A DNA stretch of 64,000 nt from Candidatus Binatia bacterium (GCA_035544215.1 DATKHY010000007.1:124001-188000), one strand, 5' to 3'. Positions 24,641-34,146 are shown, numbered from the stretch's first letter. Numbers and translations: made by a program. Notes: generated by a model from the letters alone, not told the origin.

Positions 24641-25975
24641 CTAGTACGTTTGTCCTTGAAGGGCGACTGAGATACGCCCTCCCGCGGAACCGTACGCAAT
24701 ATCGACACGAATGTAGTTGCGGAAGATGATGCCGACTCCCGAGTCGGCGTGCCATTGGAACGTCGGGAGCGCAAACGCTTGCGTTCCGCCACGCAGCCGA
24801 CTCGCTGCAGTCTCGGTGAAGAACGCGAACTTGAAGACCTGCGGTAGCGCGTCGTTCAGCCGGAATTCCGCGGTCGCCTGCTGTGCGTCCGTGCCGCAGA
24901 ACGCCTTGGGGTAGGCGCGCACGTAGGCGCACACCAAGAAGCTATCCGGCACGACACCCCCGGTTCGGGATTCTGCGCCGTGCAGCACTAGCGTCGACTT
25001 GCCGACCGCAATGTACTGCGCGACGTCCGCGAGGTAGGATTGATACTCGCTGGTCGAACCGAACCAGCCCAGGGCGTCAAATGCTTCGAGCCGGTACTGC
25101 GTATGGCAATAGGGCGGGTACCACTGCGACGACGGAACGGGACACGCGTGCGAATAGCCCGCCTCGAGAACCGTGACATGCGCGGGCGATTTGCTGGTTT
25201 GAAAGACGTAGGGGGAAACGATGCCCGTTGACTGCGCGGTGGTCGACCGAGTCTCCCGAATGCCAACCTCGAACTGAACCCCGTTCGTTGCGCTGCGCAG
25301 GAGGGCGGCCTCGGCTCCGGTGTTCCAGCTGTAGATGTTGATTGCAAGCGGTTGACTCGCTCGGAACACGCCGCGCCCACCGAACGTATTGACGATGACG
25401 TCCGTCTCGGTGCCCTTGACCGGATTGACCGCGATCGGTGACGTGTACAGGATCCGAACGAGGTTTGCGCGTCGGCTGAGCTGGCTGTAGCTCGAGAACG
25501 TGGAACCGCGGCTATCGACCGGGGCCGACGTGAGGATGTAGCCGATGCCCTGAATTGGAGCCGTCAGGGGTTGGTCGGCGTAGAAGGGATGGTCGGTGGG
25601 CTTTAGCAATTTCGCCATGACGATCCAGTGGAGGGTGGCCGTCGCGGTGTCGCTGCCTTGGCTGATGACGAGCCTCGGGATGAATCCGGGAAGCCTGCGG
25701 AGGTTCGTGAAGTCGCGATCGACGCCAGATTGATCGAGCAGCGAGCCTTTGCGAAGCGAGAGGTAGCGTCGAACCACGCTCGGGGATGTCTGGCCATACG
25801 TCTCGATCGTGACGTCTTCGATCCGCGCGCCGGCGATCGCCGCCGAGACCTTTGGTGGCCCAAGGGGAGCTTTCGCCAGGGCCGGCAGCGGCAAAAACAG
25901 GCATCCCATAAGCAGCATGAGCAGGGCGGTGCTCGGGGGCGCCGCGCGTCGAAGCCTTATTGAGAAAAGGCGCAT
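24641..25975 (-). CDS. Omp85-family outer-membrane protein (BamA/TamA-like)
   Basis: 444 residues from ATG 25975, chosen because it opens on a signal peptide (LLMLLMGCLFLPLPALAKAP); the open frame runs 35 codons further. A POTRA-like segment follows (IEDVTIETYGQTSPSVVRRY, LRRLPGF), then a barrel of alternating strands with the Omp85 tail pattern VGIIFRNYIRVDIAYGSAGG near the end. Omp85 proteins insert or translocate proteins at the outer membrane; one POTRA and about 350 barrel residues make this a small accessory member. It is evidence of a two-membrane envelope. Confidence 0.75.
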   Translation of the reverse strand: MRLFSIRLRRAAPPSTALLMLLMGCLFLPLPALAKAPLGPPKVSAAIAGARIEDVTIETYGQTSPSVVRRYLSLRKGSLLDQSGVDRDFTNLRRLPGFIPRLVISQGSDTATATLHWIVMAKLLKPTDHPFYADQPLTAPIQGIGYILTSAPVDSRGSTFSSYSQLSRRANLVRILYTSPIAVNPVKGTETDVIVNTFGGRGVFRASQPLAINIYSWNTGAEAALLRSATNGVQFEVGIRETRSTTAQSTGIVSPYVFQTSKSPAHVTVLEAGYSHACPVPSSQWYPPYCHTQYRLEAFDALGWFGSTSEYQSYLADVAQYIAVGKSTLVLHGAESRTGGVVPDSFLVCAYVRAYPKAFCGTDAQQATAEFRLNDALPQVFKFAFFTETAASRLRGGTQAFALPTFQWHADSGVGIIFRNYIRVDIAYGSAGGRISVALQGQTY

Positions 25976-26268
25976 TTCAAAGCCCGTGACCCAATTCGAC
26001 ACGGGCCAGTTTCGTGGCCCAAATGCCAGGGAGTACGTTCGGTACTCATCGCCCTCATGCGCTGGGGAATTTACTAGCAACAGACGAGTGTGCTCGCCTC
26101 ATCCGCGCTGGTTCGCGAGCGCCACACCTGCGGCGCTGAGACCACTTGCTCGCACTATTCGAAACAGGAAAATGAGCCTCCGTGCCCAACCTTTCAAGAG
26201 GTTTCGGAACTCGGTCGCGATGCTATGCGTTACCATCGCTGGGGAATGATTGCTACGAGGAGGCAGGT

Positions 26269-27705
26269 ATGGTTCCTAGGGCCTTTGTCATCGCATCGCT
26301 AGCATTGTTCGTCGCGGCTGGGTGCGGGTCGCATGGCGCCTTCTCGAGCATTCCCCCGCAGCAGAACGTAGCGGGCGTACGTCCAGCCACGGGGCATCCC
26401 GTGAGCAAGTACATCAAGCACGTCATCGTGATCGTACAGGAGAACCGCAGCTTCGAGAACTTCTTCGCCGGATTCCCGGGCGCCAACGCTCCGATGTATG
26501 GCTGCGCGAGTGGTTCGGGCGACAGCGGCGCCGTGGCGTTACGGGCGCGCTCCGGAACCAGCTCGGGCTGTCCTCCCGGCGACACGCAGGTGCCGCTGCA
26601 CCCGATCACCTGGAGGGCAACCGACCTAAGACACGACTGGTCCGCGTCCATAATCGGCTGGAACTACGGAAAAATGGATGGCTTCTGGCGGATGGGAAAG
26701 CCAGGCACCGATGCGGCCTATGCGTACGTGCAGCCAGATCTCATCAAGCCCTATACGGATATGGCGAACACCTACGTGCTCGCCGACGAGATGTTTCCGA
26801 CCGAGTTCGGCGGGAGTTTCACGGCGCACTTGACGCTCGTTGCCGGCACCGACAATATCAGCAACAACCCGCAGCGCGCCGAGGTCGACTACCCCGACGC
26901 GGCACCGGACGACTGCGATTCGCCCCCCGGCACAGCAAGCACATACATCGACGCGGCGCGCCAGAAGTATCCCAACCGGGGCCCGTATCCGTGCTTCAAC
27001 CAGTTCAACACGATGGCCCAGGTGCTGGACAAAGCCAAAGTTGGCTGGAAATACTATGCGACCCGGCTCGTGGATGCCGGGATGTGGGAACCATTCGAGG
27101 CGATCAAGTATGTGCGCAACGGTCCCGACTGGCATCGTAACATAATCGTTCCGCAAACGAAGATCCTCACCGATCCGGGAAGCAATCAACTGGCGTCGGT
27201 GAGCTGGGTTATGCCGAGTTTGCCCGATTCCGATCATCCCGGCGGCGGAAAGGCCGGCCGCGGACCATCTTGGGTTACAAGCGTCGTAAACGCGATCGGC
27301 GAAAGCCCTTACTGGAACACGTCCGCCATTATCGTTCTCTGGGACGACTGGGGCGGCTGGTACGACAACGCGAAACCGCCGCAACTCGATTTCCGCGGTC
27401 TCGGTATCCGCGTCCCATGCCTGATCATCTCACCGTACTCGCGCGAAACGTCGCCGAGCCACCCTGGCTACGTTTCGCACACCCAGTACGAGTTCGGCAG
27501 CATCTTGCGGCTCATCGAGGAAGCCTACAATCTCCCGTACATCGGACCGAGAGACAAAGGCTACACGGACCAGCGCGCCGCGTCCCTCGACGACAGCTTC
27601 GACTTCACGCAGCCGCCACGGCCGTTCGTCCGCATTAAGCCGACGTATCCGGAGTCGCTGTTTCTGCACGAGCCGCCGTCGAACGAACCAGTCGACACGG
27701 AATGA
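26269..27705 (+). CDS. Secreted phosphoesterase lipoprotein (acid phosphatase/phospholipase C family)
   Basis: 478 residues from ATG 26269, fixed by GAGGAGG upstream. Lipobox FVAAGC (Cys19). Family motifs in order: IVQENRSFENFFAGFPG (Glu58-Asn59 expected metal ligands), SFTAHLTLVAG with the candidate nucleophile Ser, MPSLPDSDHPGG, then LWDDWGGWYD whose two Asp complete the metal site, and VSHTQYEFGSILRLIEE. AcpA- and phospholipase-C-type relatives cleave phosphomonoesters or phospholipids outside the cell. It is the most divergent of five family members here. Confidence 0.9.
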   Translation: MVPRAFVIASLALFVAAGCGSHGAFSSIPPQQNVAGVRPATGHPVSKYIKHVIVIVQENRSFENFFAGFPGANAPMYGCASGSGDSGAVALRARSGTSSGCPPGDTQVPLHPITWRATDLRHDWSASIIGWNYGKMDGFWRMGKPGTDAAYAYVQPDLIKPYTDMANTYVLADEMFPTEFGGSFTAHLTLVAGTDNISNNPQRAEVDYPDAAPDDCDSPPGTASTYIDAARQKYPNRGPYPCFNQFNTMAQVLDKAKVGWKYYATRLVDAGMWEPFEAIKYVRNGPDWHRNIIVPQTKILTDPGSNQLASVSWVMPSLPDSDHPGGGKAGRGPSWVTSVVNAIGESPYWNTSAIIVLWDDWGGWYDNAKPPQLDFRGLGIRVPCLIISPYSRETSPSHPGYVSHTQYEFGSILRLIEEAYNLPYIGPRDKGYTDQRAASLDDSFDFTQPPRPFVRIKPTYPESLFLHEPPSNEPVDTE

Positions 27706-27872
27706 TGGCATAAGCCGTTGCCGTTGTTTGACCGCCCTAGCGCCAGTAAGATCGTCAAGAGTCATGTGGAGTCGCGCCGTTAGTAGGCTTTGTCGTGCCT
27801 ACCATCGCCGCAAAGATAGTTGCCGCAGACGCAAAGTGCGAAACTGTAGCGCAGTCGGGCCGGGCTCGCTGC

Positions 27873-28358
27873 TTAGTAAATCGCGGCGGGCGTTCCATCC
27901 GGATTGGGCGTCGGAGGGTAAGCGGGAACCGACTCCGCGGCCCCGGCATGCCACTCGCTGCCATCCTTGAAATGGATCGTTTGGACCGAACACGCCACGT
28001 CGGATAGATCGGAGGCGACGGGACCCGAGAGGGAAACGCTCGCGCCCTGCCAGTTGTCGATTTCGGCTCCCGGCGCCGCCTCGCCCATCCTAACCCCCTG
28101 AAGATAGCGCAAGGACTGCCCGAACGCGTCTTCGGCCGTAAACGCAAAAGCTACGCTCGTCGCGACCTTGTCGCCGGAATTCTTGAAGTCGACCGAAACG
28201 ACGAGCTGATCGGAATCGTACGTCGCCCGGCACGCTGAGATTTGGACCGGGCCGTGGTTCGGTTCGGCGATGGTAGAGACCGAGCGCGCGAGCGCAGGCA
28301 GTGCGGTGAGCCCGATGGCGAACGCGGCAAGGGTAACGGTCGACGTACGTTTCTTCAT
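27873..28358 (-). CDS. Secreted protein of unknown function
   Basis: 161 residues with a signal peptide (VTLAAFAIGLTALPALARS). The mature part is a single beta-sandwich-like domain: ISACRATYDSDQLVVSVDFK, NSGDKVATSVAFAFTAED and DVACSVQTIHFKDGSEWH, ending Pro-rich (YPPTPNPDGTPAAIY). The design resembles Ig-like FxLYD domains and the protein at 31190-31594. Function unknown. Confidence 0.65.
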   Translation of the reverse strand: MKKRTSTVTLAAFAIGLTALPALARSVSTIAEPNHGPVQISACRATYDSDQLVVSVDFKNSGDKVATSVAFAFTAEDAFGQSLRYLQGVRMGEAAPGAEIDNWQGASVSLSGPVASDLSDVACSVQTIHFKDGSEWHAGAAESVPAYPPTPNPDGTPAAIY

Positions 28359-28530
28359 GTCCTACAGCTCAGGTGATACATGTCTCGAGATGGGCGGAGA
28401 CTGCTAGTCGTCCGGGAGCGTTCATGAAGAGCTTGCCTTTATCCCTTGGGATTACGCCGACATTACTACGAATCCGACGGGTCGTGGGGTAGCGAACGAG
28501 CTCGTCGTGGCAAGCCCGTCCGCTACAGCT

Positions 28531-28980
28531 TCAGCAACCGTTCTTGGTTCCGAACGCCAAGTCACCGGCGTCGAAGTTGGACCCGCCCCTATCCTCTTCG
28601 AAGGCTCCTGGGGCGATGTGGCCGCGGCTGGCGGGAGCGACGAACAGCAACGAACCGTTCTGACCATACAGTGGTTCTGAGATGTTCACCAGGAGGATGC
28701 CGTTGCGAATTATGAACGAGCCGAAAGGATACTTAGTGCCGCCGGCCACTAGCGACGCTGTGCCTCCATTGCCTGCGCCGTTCAATGTCAGGCAGTCCGT
28801 GCCGTTGTCTAATTGCGAGTGGGTTATAGTGACCGGCCAGCTGCCGCTATAATTCTGCAACGCTGGGAACATCATATTTGTGGGGCTGCCGTAGTAGCCG
28901 TGCGCCATCGCGGCAGTGGTAGAGGCAACTATCGTCACGGTGGCAACGGCGCCGGCGAGAATCCAGGGCAAAAAACGCAT
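28531..28980 (-). CDS. Secreted protein of unknown function
   Basis: 149 residues from ATG 28980; AAGGAG 8 bases upstream excludes the longer frame. Signal peptide MRFLPWILAGAVATVTIVAS. The mature part has YSGSWPVTITHSQLDNGTDC, LTLNGAGNGGTASLVAGG and NGILLVNISEPLYGQNGSLL, an all-beta pattern with two Cys. No family is recognised; lipocalin-like extracellular proteins are one possibility. Confidence 0.65.
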   Translation of the reverse strand: MRFLPWILAGAVATVTIVASTTAAMAHGYYGSPTNMMFPALQNYSGSWPVTITHSQLDNGTDCLTLNGAGNGGTASLVAGGTKYPFGSFIIRNGILLVNISEPLYGQNGSLLFVAPASRGHIAPGAFEEDRGGSNFDAGDLAFGTKNGC

Positions 28981-29350
28981 AGGCGGTTCTCCTTGAGGGG
29001 CAGAGAGAAACGATGCCGCAGAGCCTAGGGCAGGTTGATGAAAAAAGTCTGAAGCTGCGGCCCGCAAATGTGAGCAGCGACGACAGTCGGCGAAACTCCT
29101 CTGCATAGGCGATGAGTGACTTTGGGACTTTGTCCCACCGTCGTGGGAAAACTCTGCTAGGCGTGAGGTGGCAGGCTTGTCCCCACAAGCGGCATGGCAA
29201 GGCGTGCGACCGGATCGCACCTTAATCTACGCAGTGACTTCGAATGCAGAAAAGGCACTCAAATGCGAGTTGATGAATCTGATTTGCCCTCGCCGCTTTT
29301 GGCCCGTTAAGGAAGTAAAGCGATCGTGTCTACCCAAAAGGAGTAACGCT
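28981..29350. other. Divergent intergenic region with alternative hairpins
   Basis: About 370 bases between divergent genes. GGGAC (29124-29128) can pair with GTCCC (29132-29136), while CCCAC (29134-29138) can pair with GTGGG (29143-29147); the two share CCC and exclude each other. Open frames here lack protein character. Confidence 0.4.
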
Positions 29351-30361
29351 GTGAAAACGCCTGGTTTGGTCGGTGGTCTGCTGGCAGTCGCGCTATGCTC
29401 GGCATGCGGTAGCTCCGGGGTCGCGCCGCCAAGCGCTGCGCTCAGTGAACGATACGTCGGTAGGACGCTCTTTGTGAACGGAACGCCGGTAACGGCGGCG
29501 CGCGTGAATCTGAGCCCGCCGAAGCGTTATGCGACGACTCTTCCTGACCGGGATTTGGACTCGAAGACCTTCGAGTACGTCATCAACGACTACGGTACCT
29601 ACGCCGGCATTTTTAAATATCCGCACGGCGATAAGGAGATCGGTAAGATCTATAACGTCGGCGGCCAAGGCTGCACGAACGTCCTCTACGGCTACGGGAA
29701 GAAGACCTTCTGGATCGTCGCGGGCCAGACCCAGATCACGGAATACAAAATCCTAAAGGCGCCGATCAAGACGCTGTCTGTCGCCTTCTCATTTCCATCC
29801 AGCTGCGCCATGGATTCCAACGGCGACCTTGCCGTAGGGATCTTGTATGCGTCGGGGGCAGGTGGTGGGGACGTCGTCATCTTCAAAAACGCGAGCGGCG
29901 CGGGCACTGTTTACACCACGCCGTTGGATGAAGAGTTCTTCGACGGCTACGACAACAATGGCAATCTCTTCGCCGACGGTTTCACCGGCAACCGCTCGGG
30001 CTTCGCGCTCGTCGAGCTCCCGAAGGGCAGCGCTAACTTCGAAACGATCACAACGAGCAACACTGTAAACTTTCCCGGCTCCGTGCAGTGGGACGGCACG
30101 TACCTCACCGTCCTCGATCAGACAGCCGACGCGATCTACCAGTACACCGTCAGCGGAACGAAGGCAACGTTGAAGGGCACGGTACATCTAACGGGTGCCG
30201 GCGATTGCGCGCAGACTTGGATCGTTCAGGGCATTGTCTATTGCGGGGATGCGGGTAACGGCGATGGCGAGGTTTTCAAGTACCCGGCCGGCGGTTCAGC
30301 GATTGCGGTCTTTACGGGCAGTTTCGACTTCCCGCTCGGCGTAGTGGCGGCAGAGAGATAA
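29351..30361 (+). CDS. NHL-like beta-propeller lipoprotein
   Basis: 336 residues from GTG 29351, supported by AAAGGAG upstream; the open frame from 29168 is spurious. Lipobox LCSAC (Cys19). Blades include YAGIFKYPHGDKEIGKIYNV, GYDNNGNLFADGFTGNRSGF, ALVELPKGSANFETI and VQWDGTYLTVLDQTADAIYQ. It is the close paralogue of the protein at 5030, sharing GYDN-GNLF and LPKGS-blades. An exported binding scaffold is inferred. Confidence 0.85.
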   Translation: MKTPGLVGGLLAVALCSACGSSGVAPPSAALSERYVGRTLFVNGTPVTAARVNLSPPKRYATTLPDRDLDSKTFEYVINDYGTYAGIFKYPHGDKEIGKIYNVGGQGCTNVLYGYGKKTFWIVAGQTQITEYKILKAPIKTLSVAFSFPSSCAMDSNGDLAVGILYASGAGGGDVVIFKNASGAGTVYTTPLDEEFFDGYDNNGNLFADGFTGNRSGFALVELPKGSANFETITTSNTVNFPGSVQWDGTYLTVLDQTADAIYQYTVSGTKATLKGTVHLTGAGDCAQTWIVQGIVYCGDAGNGDGEVFKYPAGGSAIAVFTGSFDFPLGVVAAER

Positions 30362-30525
30362 TCTGCTCGTTCTAATTCGATAACGTGTTCGGGATCGCGT
30401 GAATCCGCCAATATTCGCTGCGGACGAGGACCCGTTGGAGTATTGGGTCTCATATTTGCCCGACGGATATTCTGCCTGATCGATCAGCGGGAATCCGTCG
30501 CTGACCGTTGCACCGGCGTAACGCC

Positions 30526-31119
30526 TTAGAAGGTCGCTGGATTCTTGGCCGTCGCGGTTACCACTGCCGCCGCCATTGCTAGTTTGTGATCCTGGTTCCA
30601 TGGCGGACCGATAGCCCTCCGCATTTCCAGAAAGTAATCGTCGAAGTTTGCCACGTGCAACTCACGACCCGCCGAAGCCAGCACTTCTTTTGAGTCGTAC
30701 CAATAGACTGGCCAACCGCGCGCCTCGGCGGCGGAGGCGAGAGCTTGGCGGTACATCACCCAGTCGGCGACGTTTCTTGCACGGTGGTCCTTGATTCTCT
30801 CGGCAATCGTGGGCGGAAGCATTGGGCAACTGCGAAGGGCGATGCCGAGAATGTGCGGGACGACCGCCGCCACCGCGTCCAGCGCGAGCACCGCGTGTCG
30901 CTCTGCCGAAGCGCGCACACGCTCGACCAGGGCCACCGCTCGGTCCATCGGGAGCATCTGACCTTCGTGATGATGCGGAATACCCGGCAGGGTGTCGTCG
31001 ACGAGCTCTACCCGGCGCCGGTCGAGGAGCGTGCCGTCCCGCGCCACCGTCACCAGTATCGCCCAGCCGCCGTGATCCGACACCCCAATGACGCCGTGAT
31101 GATGAGGCAGCTCTTTCAT
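30526..31119 (-). CDS. Conserved protein of unknown function
   Basis: 197 residues. It begins MKELPHHHGVIGVSDHGGWA, then VTVARDGTLLDRRRVEL, LPGIPHHHEGQ, ALVERVRASAERHAVLALD, PPTIAERIKDHRARNVADWV and GWPVYWYDSKEVL. The pattern of conserved His and Asp at the N-terminus and D-W-V-M-Y resembles a nuclease-like actin/RNase H fold, but I cannot name it. Cytoplasmic; no operon partners. Confidence 0.65.
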   Translation of the reverse strand: MKELPHHHGVIGVSDHGGWAILVTVARDGTLLDRRRVELVDDTLPGIPHHHEGQMLPMDRAVALVERVRASAERHAVLALDAVAAVVPHILGIALRSCPMLPPTIAERIKDHRARNVADWVMYRQALASAAEARGWPVYWYDSKEVLASAGRELHVANFDDYFLEMRRAIGPPWNQDHKLAMAAAVVTATAKNPATF

Positions 31120-31189
31120 TTTACTTTGCCAAGGGTGCGCTAAACTCGATCGGCAACCTGCCTGGGGCGCGGGCCGGGGCGGCGGGCCG

Positions 31190-31594
31190 TTAGAACGTTA
31201 TGCTGGAGCTCGAGGCTACGCAGTCTCCCGCCGCCATCGGCGCGACTGGGCGAACGCGAAAGTCCAGCGGCGTCGTCCACTTGCCGGCGTCCACGGCGCG
31301 CTTCCAAACGTAGGTGATCGTGTACGACTGACCCGGGGCCAACGGCGGGACTCCGCGGTCGTCGAGCCGGTTTCCGTACTGGTTGACGTCGATGAACTGC
31401 AAGACGTTGCCGGCCTGAGTCGCGTCGCCGCGATTAGTGACCGTCGCGGTAACGTGATAGTAGTTGAGGTAACGCGTCGAGTTCATGCTCTGCACCGTAA
31501 CGGCGGTGACGGTGGGCCCACCGCAGGCTGCGGCGACGGCAATCCCGGGAAGCTGCACCGCGCCGAACACGGCTAGGGCGATCGTGCGAATCAT
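31190..31594 (-). CDS. Secreted Ig-like protein of unknown function
   Basis: 134 residues with signal peptide IALAVFGAVQLPGIAVAAAC. The domain reads TAVTVQSMNSTRYLNYYHVT, ATVTNRGDATQAGNVLQFID, PPLAPGQSYTITYVWKRAVD, a FxLYD/CARDB-like beta sandwich with two Cys. Similar in style to 27873-28358. Probably periplasmic or extracellular. Confidence 0.65.
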   Translation of the reverse strand: MIRTIALAVFGAVQLPGIAVAAACGGPTVTAVTVQSMNSTRYLNYYHVTATVTNRGDATQAGNVLQFIDVNQYGNRLDDRGVPPLAPGQSYTITYVWKRAVDAGKWTTPLDFRVRPVAPMAAGDCVASSSSITF

Positions 31595-31704
31595 TCGGGT
31601 TCCCCCACTTCAAGGTAGCTACCGCCCTAATACTCGGCCTGCGCGGCGGCCGCCTGCTGAGGCGCCTAACAATGCGAGCTAGGACTTGCCTAGGCCTAAG
31701 GTCG

Positions 31705-32259
31705 TCAGACTATCGCGAGGCCCGGGTCCTTGAACCCGAAGCTTCCCGGAAATCGCACCTTGCGCAGCTGCAGCTGGTTCAGCGCGATATCGCCGTACCT
31801 TAGCTGCGCGCCAAGAGCGCCGTCGCCTCCGCTGGTGCTTGTGATCCGCCCATTCATTATTGCAAGCGCGATCGACCGGATATCTGCAACGAGATCCAGC
31901 GCAAAGCGCAGCGTTACCGGCTGGAACGGCTCGATCGTAACGGCGAGTTGGGGGTACACGGTTTTCTTGAACTTGTGGCTCCCTAGATACACGACGGATC
32001 GTTCGCCCTCGGGATGTTTCGTGCGGTCCGTGTAGTCGTGCAGCTCCTTTGCCACGGACCATGCGCTGCCCAACAGCTGCAACGCATCGACGTTCAGCAC
32101 GCCTTTTATTGCGTCGGCGGCTTGACAGCCGATGACGCCCCAAGCCATCCTCGTGGCTCCGATGCCTTGGTCTTTGGAAAGCGCCTCTTTCATGGTTTGT
32201 TCGATTTGCAAATCGCTCGGTAAAAGATCGCGTACTTGCAGTCCGCTAGCCTCCGCCAT
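31705..32259 (-). CDS. Unknown cytoplasmic protein coupled to the lectin/PASTA gene
   Basis: 184 residues from ATG 32259; AAAGGAG upstream excludes the longer frame. No signal peptide. A helical N-terminal half (LLPSDLQIEQTMKEALSKDQ, GVIGCQAADAIKGVLNVDAL) and a beta-rich C-terminal half (SVVYLGSHKFKKTVYPQLAV, LRFALDLVADIRSIALAIM, GFKDPGLAIV). No family is recognised. Its start lies 14 bases inside the end of the PASTA gene, so translation is coupled and a partnership is likely. Confidence 0.65.
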   Translation of the reverse strand: MAEASGLQVRDLLPSDLQIEQTMKEALSKDQGIGATRMAWGVIGCQAADAIKGVLNVDALQLLGSAWSVAKELHDYTDRTKHPEGERSVVYLGSHKFKKTVYPQLAVTIEPFQPVTLRFALDLVADIRSIALAIMNGRITSTSGGDGALGAQLRYGDIALNQLQLRKVRFPGSFGFKDPGLAIV

Positions 32260-33850
32260 TCTGCTCCTTTCGTTCGATAGCGACGCCGGGCTCTTCAAAG
32301 GACGCCTCACCGTCCTCCAGGCTCGCCCGCAGGTGCGTCGCGGGGCCCGCCGGCGGTACCTCGCCGGCAAAGCTTACCGGTCCATCCAGCTCGAGTGAGG
32401 GGCGAATCGTCAGCAGATGGGTCGTCGTTCTCGCCAGGCGCAGCCTGGCGTTTATCGCCAGCCCGACGAGCACCCCGATGACCAACAATCCGGCAGCAAC
32501 GAGCCACACGATCCAACCGTTTGAAGGCGCGCCGACGCTGACATTCTCGCCGCTCGACAACCAATATCCAACGAGCGCGCCGGGGGTTAAACGTGCGCCG
32601 GCAGCTGGATCGGTGCGCGTTACCAGCCCGTGCGCGAAACGGCTTGGCTCCTCGCCTCGATAAACGGCGCGCAGTTTACTGCGCGCGACGGTCGACACTG
32701 CATTCTCTTGCGCAAGGCCGACGACGGACGGAACGGCGACCGTCACCGCGGCTGCGGTCGGAGGCGGCGGCGGAGACGTCGCGGGCGGACTCGCCGGCGC
32801 TGTTGTACTCGGCGGAGCCGCCGTGCGCGGTGGCGCGCTTGCGGGTTGAGGCGTCGCGGGCTGAGGCGTCGCGGGTTTAGCCGACGCTGCGGCTGCGGTC
32901 GACACTGGTGCCGCGGTAGACGAGTATCGAGGCGCCGGCGAAGTCCGAATCGGCCTCGGCGTGCGCACCGGCGCGGCACTAGTCTGCGCGACCGATGCCG
33001 GGGGGCCCGGGGAAGTCGCGGTCGGCCTCGGGCGCGGCGTCACGTATCCGGCCGTCGGCGTAGTTCGCGTTCTCGGCGGCAGCAACACTCCGCGTCCGGG
33101 GGGCGCCGGCGTTGCTACGATTCCGGCCGGCGGCGCCGTTCGCGGTTGAGGCGGCGCGGTATTAGTCTCTGCCGGCGTGCCGCCGGAGACGGTGAGAACG
33201 ACGCCTTTTACCGCATCAATATCGACGCCCGGCCCCGGTGACTGTTCCAGCACCTCACCCGCCGGGCGACTCGACGAAACGTTCCGCCGGCGCGCTACCA
33301 ATTTGAATTTTTTCAGGGAACGCGCGGCTGCTGCGAACCTCATCCCCACGACGTTTGGAAGAACCGTCTTCACCGGGGCGCTCGTCGTCGGAAGCGCTCG
33401 AGGAACGTGAGAGATACTCACGCGCACCATTCCGGCTGCGCTGCCGGAAACGCCCGCCGAAGCCATTCGCAAGAACAAACGTCCCGTCGCCGGCGCGACG
33501 CACTTAGCGCTCACCGCAAACGTGACTTCACCGATCTTGCCGGTCAGCGTCGGCGGCGTCGGCGGCGGCGCGCTCTGCGGCGGCGCGCTCTGCGGCGGCG
33601 CGCTCTGCAGCGTCTCGCCGCCGGGCGTTCCGGCTCCCGGCGAGTACATCGCCTGCGGCTTGGACCGAGCCCGAGCGCGCCGAGCGTTGACCGTGACGCC
33701 CAGCGAGTCTCCCTTTCGAACGTCAACGCCGGTGTCGACCCACTCCCCTGTCGCCGGCAAATCAACGGCCGTTCGCACTTGCGCCAACGCCGGCACGAGC
33801 ACGAGCAGGCCGAGCCATGCCGTCGAAAGCAACGCAACTTTCCAGCGCAC
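32246..33850 (-). CDS. Membrane protein with LecA-like lectin domain and two PASTA domains
   Basis: 534 residues. Signal peptide (1-23); LecA/PA-IL-like domain (about 25-148: ATGEWVDTGVDVRKGDSLGV, GKIGEVTFAV, GRLFLRM) interrupted by (SAPPQ) repeats; PASTA 1 (162-223: LPNVVGMRFAAAARSLKKF); a Pro/Thr/Ala-rich stalk (225-372); PASTA 2 (about 373-432: VPSVVGLAQENAVSTVA); a transmembrane helix (about 447-470); and a cytoplasmic tail with SLELDGPVSFAGEVPPAG. PASTA domains usually sense peptidoglycan or muropeptides, and LecA-like domains bind galactosides, so a cell-wall or glycan receptor is inferred. It lacks a kinase. Confidence 0.8.
   Translation of the reverse strand: MRWKVALLSTAWLGLLVLVPALAQVRTAVDLPATGEWVDTGVDVRKGDSLGVTVNARRARARSKPQAMYSPGAGTPGGETLQSAPPQSAPPQSAPPPTPPTLTGKIGEVTFAVSAKCVAPATGRLFLRMASAGVSGSAAGMVRVSISHVPRALPTTSAPVKTVLPNVVGMRFAAAARSLKKFKLVARRRNVSSSRPAGEVLEQSPGPGVDIDAVKGVVLTVSGGTPAETNTAPPQPRTAPPAGIVATPAPPGRGVLLPPRTRTTPTAGYVTPRPRPTATSPGPPASVAQTSAAPVRTPRPIRTSPAPRYSSTAAPVSTAAAASAKPATPQPATPQPASAPPRTAAPPSTTAPASPPATSPPPPPTAAAVTVAVPSVVGLAQENAVSTVARSKLRAVYRGEEPSRFAHGLVTRTDPAAGARLTPGALVGYWLSSGENVSVGAPSNGWIVWLVAAGLLVIGVLVGLAINARLRLARTTTHLLTIRPSLELDGPVSFAGEVPPAGPATHLRASLEDGEASFEEPGVAIERKEQNGGG
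33555..33607. repeat. 15-base tandem repeat in the lectin/PASTA gene
   Basis: About three copies of GGCGGCGCGCTCTGC encode SAPPQ-SAPPQ-SAPPP inside the lectin-like domain. Copy number could vary by slippage without changing the frame. Confidence 0.6.
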
Positions 33851-33936
33851 CGTTACGGCCTAGTGTACTCTTTACAGAACCAAGTGACAATTTTGCAAGG
33901 CCGGCTCGAGCCCAAGCCGAAAGGCTGACGCTGATC

Positions 33937-34146
33937 ATGCGCTGTGGCTTGGGTTTACTGCTTGTCCTCTGCGCCGTCGCGCTTCTCCAGACTTCGACGC
34001 AGCCGATCCAGGGGCCGTATCCCACGCTGCCGCCGGGCCCGGCGGCGTCGCAGCAGACGATGCCGCCGATTCAGATGCCCTCGCCGCCGCCAGCGACGGG
34101 GCTTCCGGCTACGACAGCGCCGAGCGCCATTTCCGCAGCGCGATGA
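33937..34146 (+). CDS. Small proline-rich exported protein
   Basis: 69 residues from ATG 33937. A signal sequence (CGLGLLLVLCAVALLQTS) is followed by a Pro/Gln/Thr tail (PYPTLPPGPAASQQTMPPIQ, MPSPPPATGLPATTAPS). No ribosome site is obvious. It overlaps the convergent small membrane protein at its end (34109-34146). It may be a short surface or wall peptide; moderately sure it is coding. Confidence 0.45.
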   Translation: MRCGLGLLLVLCAVALLQTSTQPIQGPYPTLPPGPAASQQTMPPIQMPSPPPATGLPATTAPSAISAAR

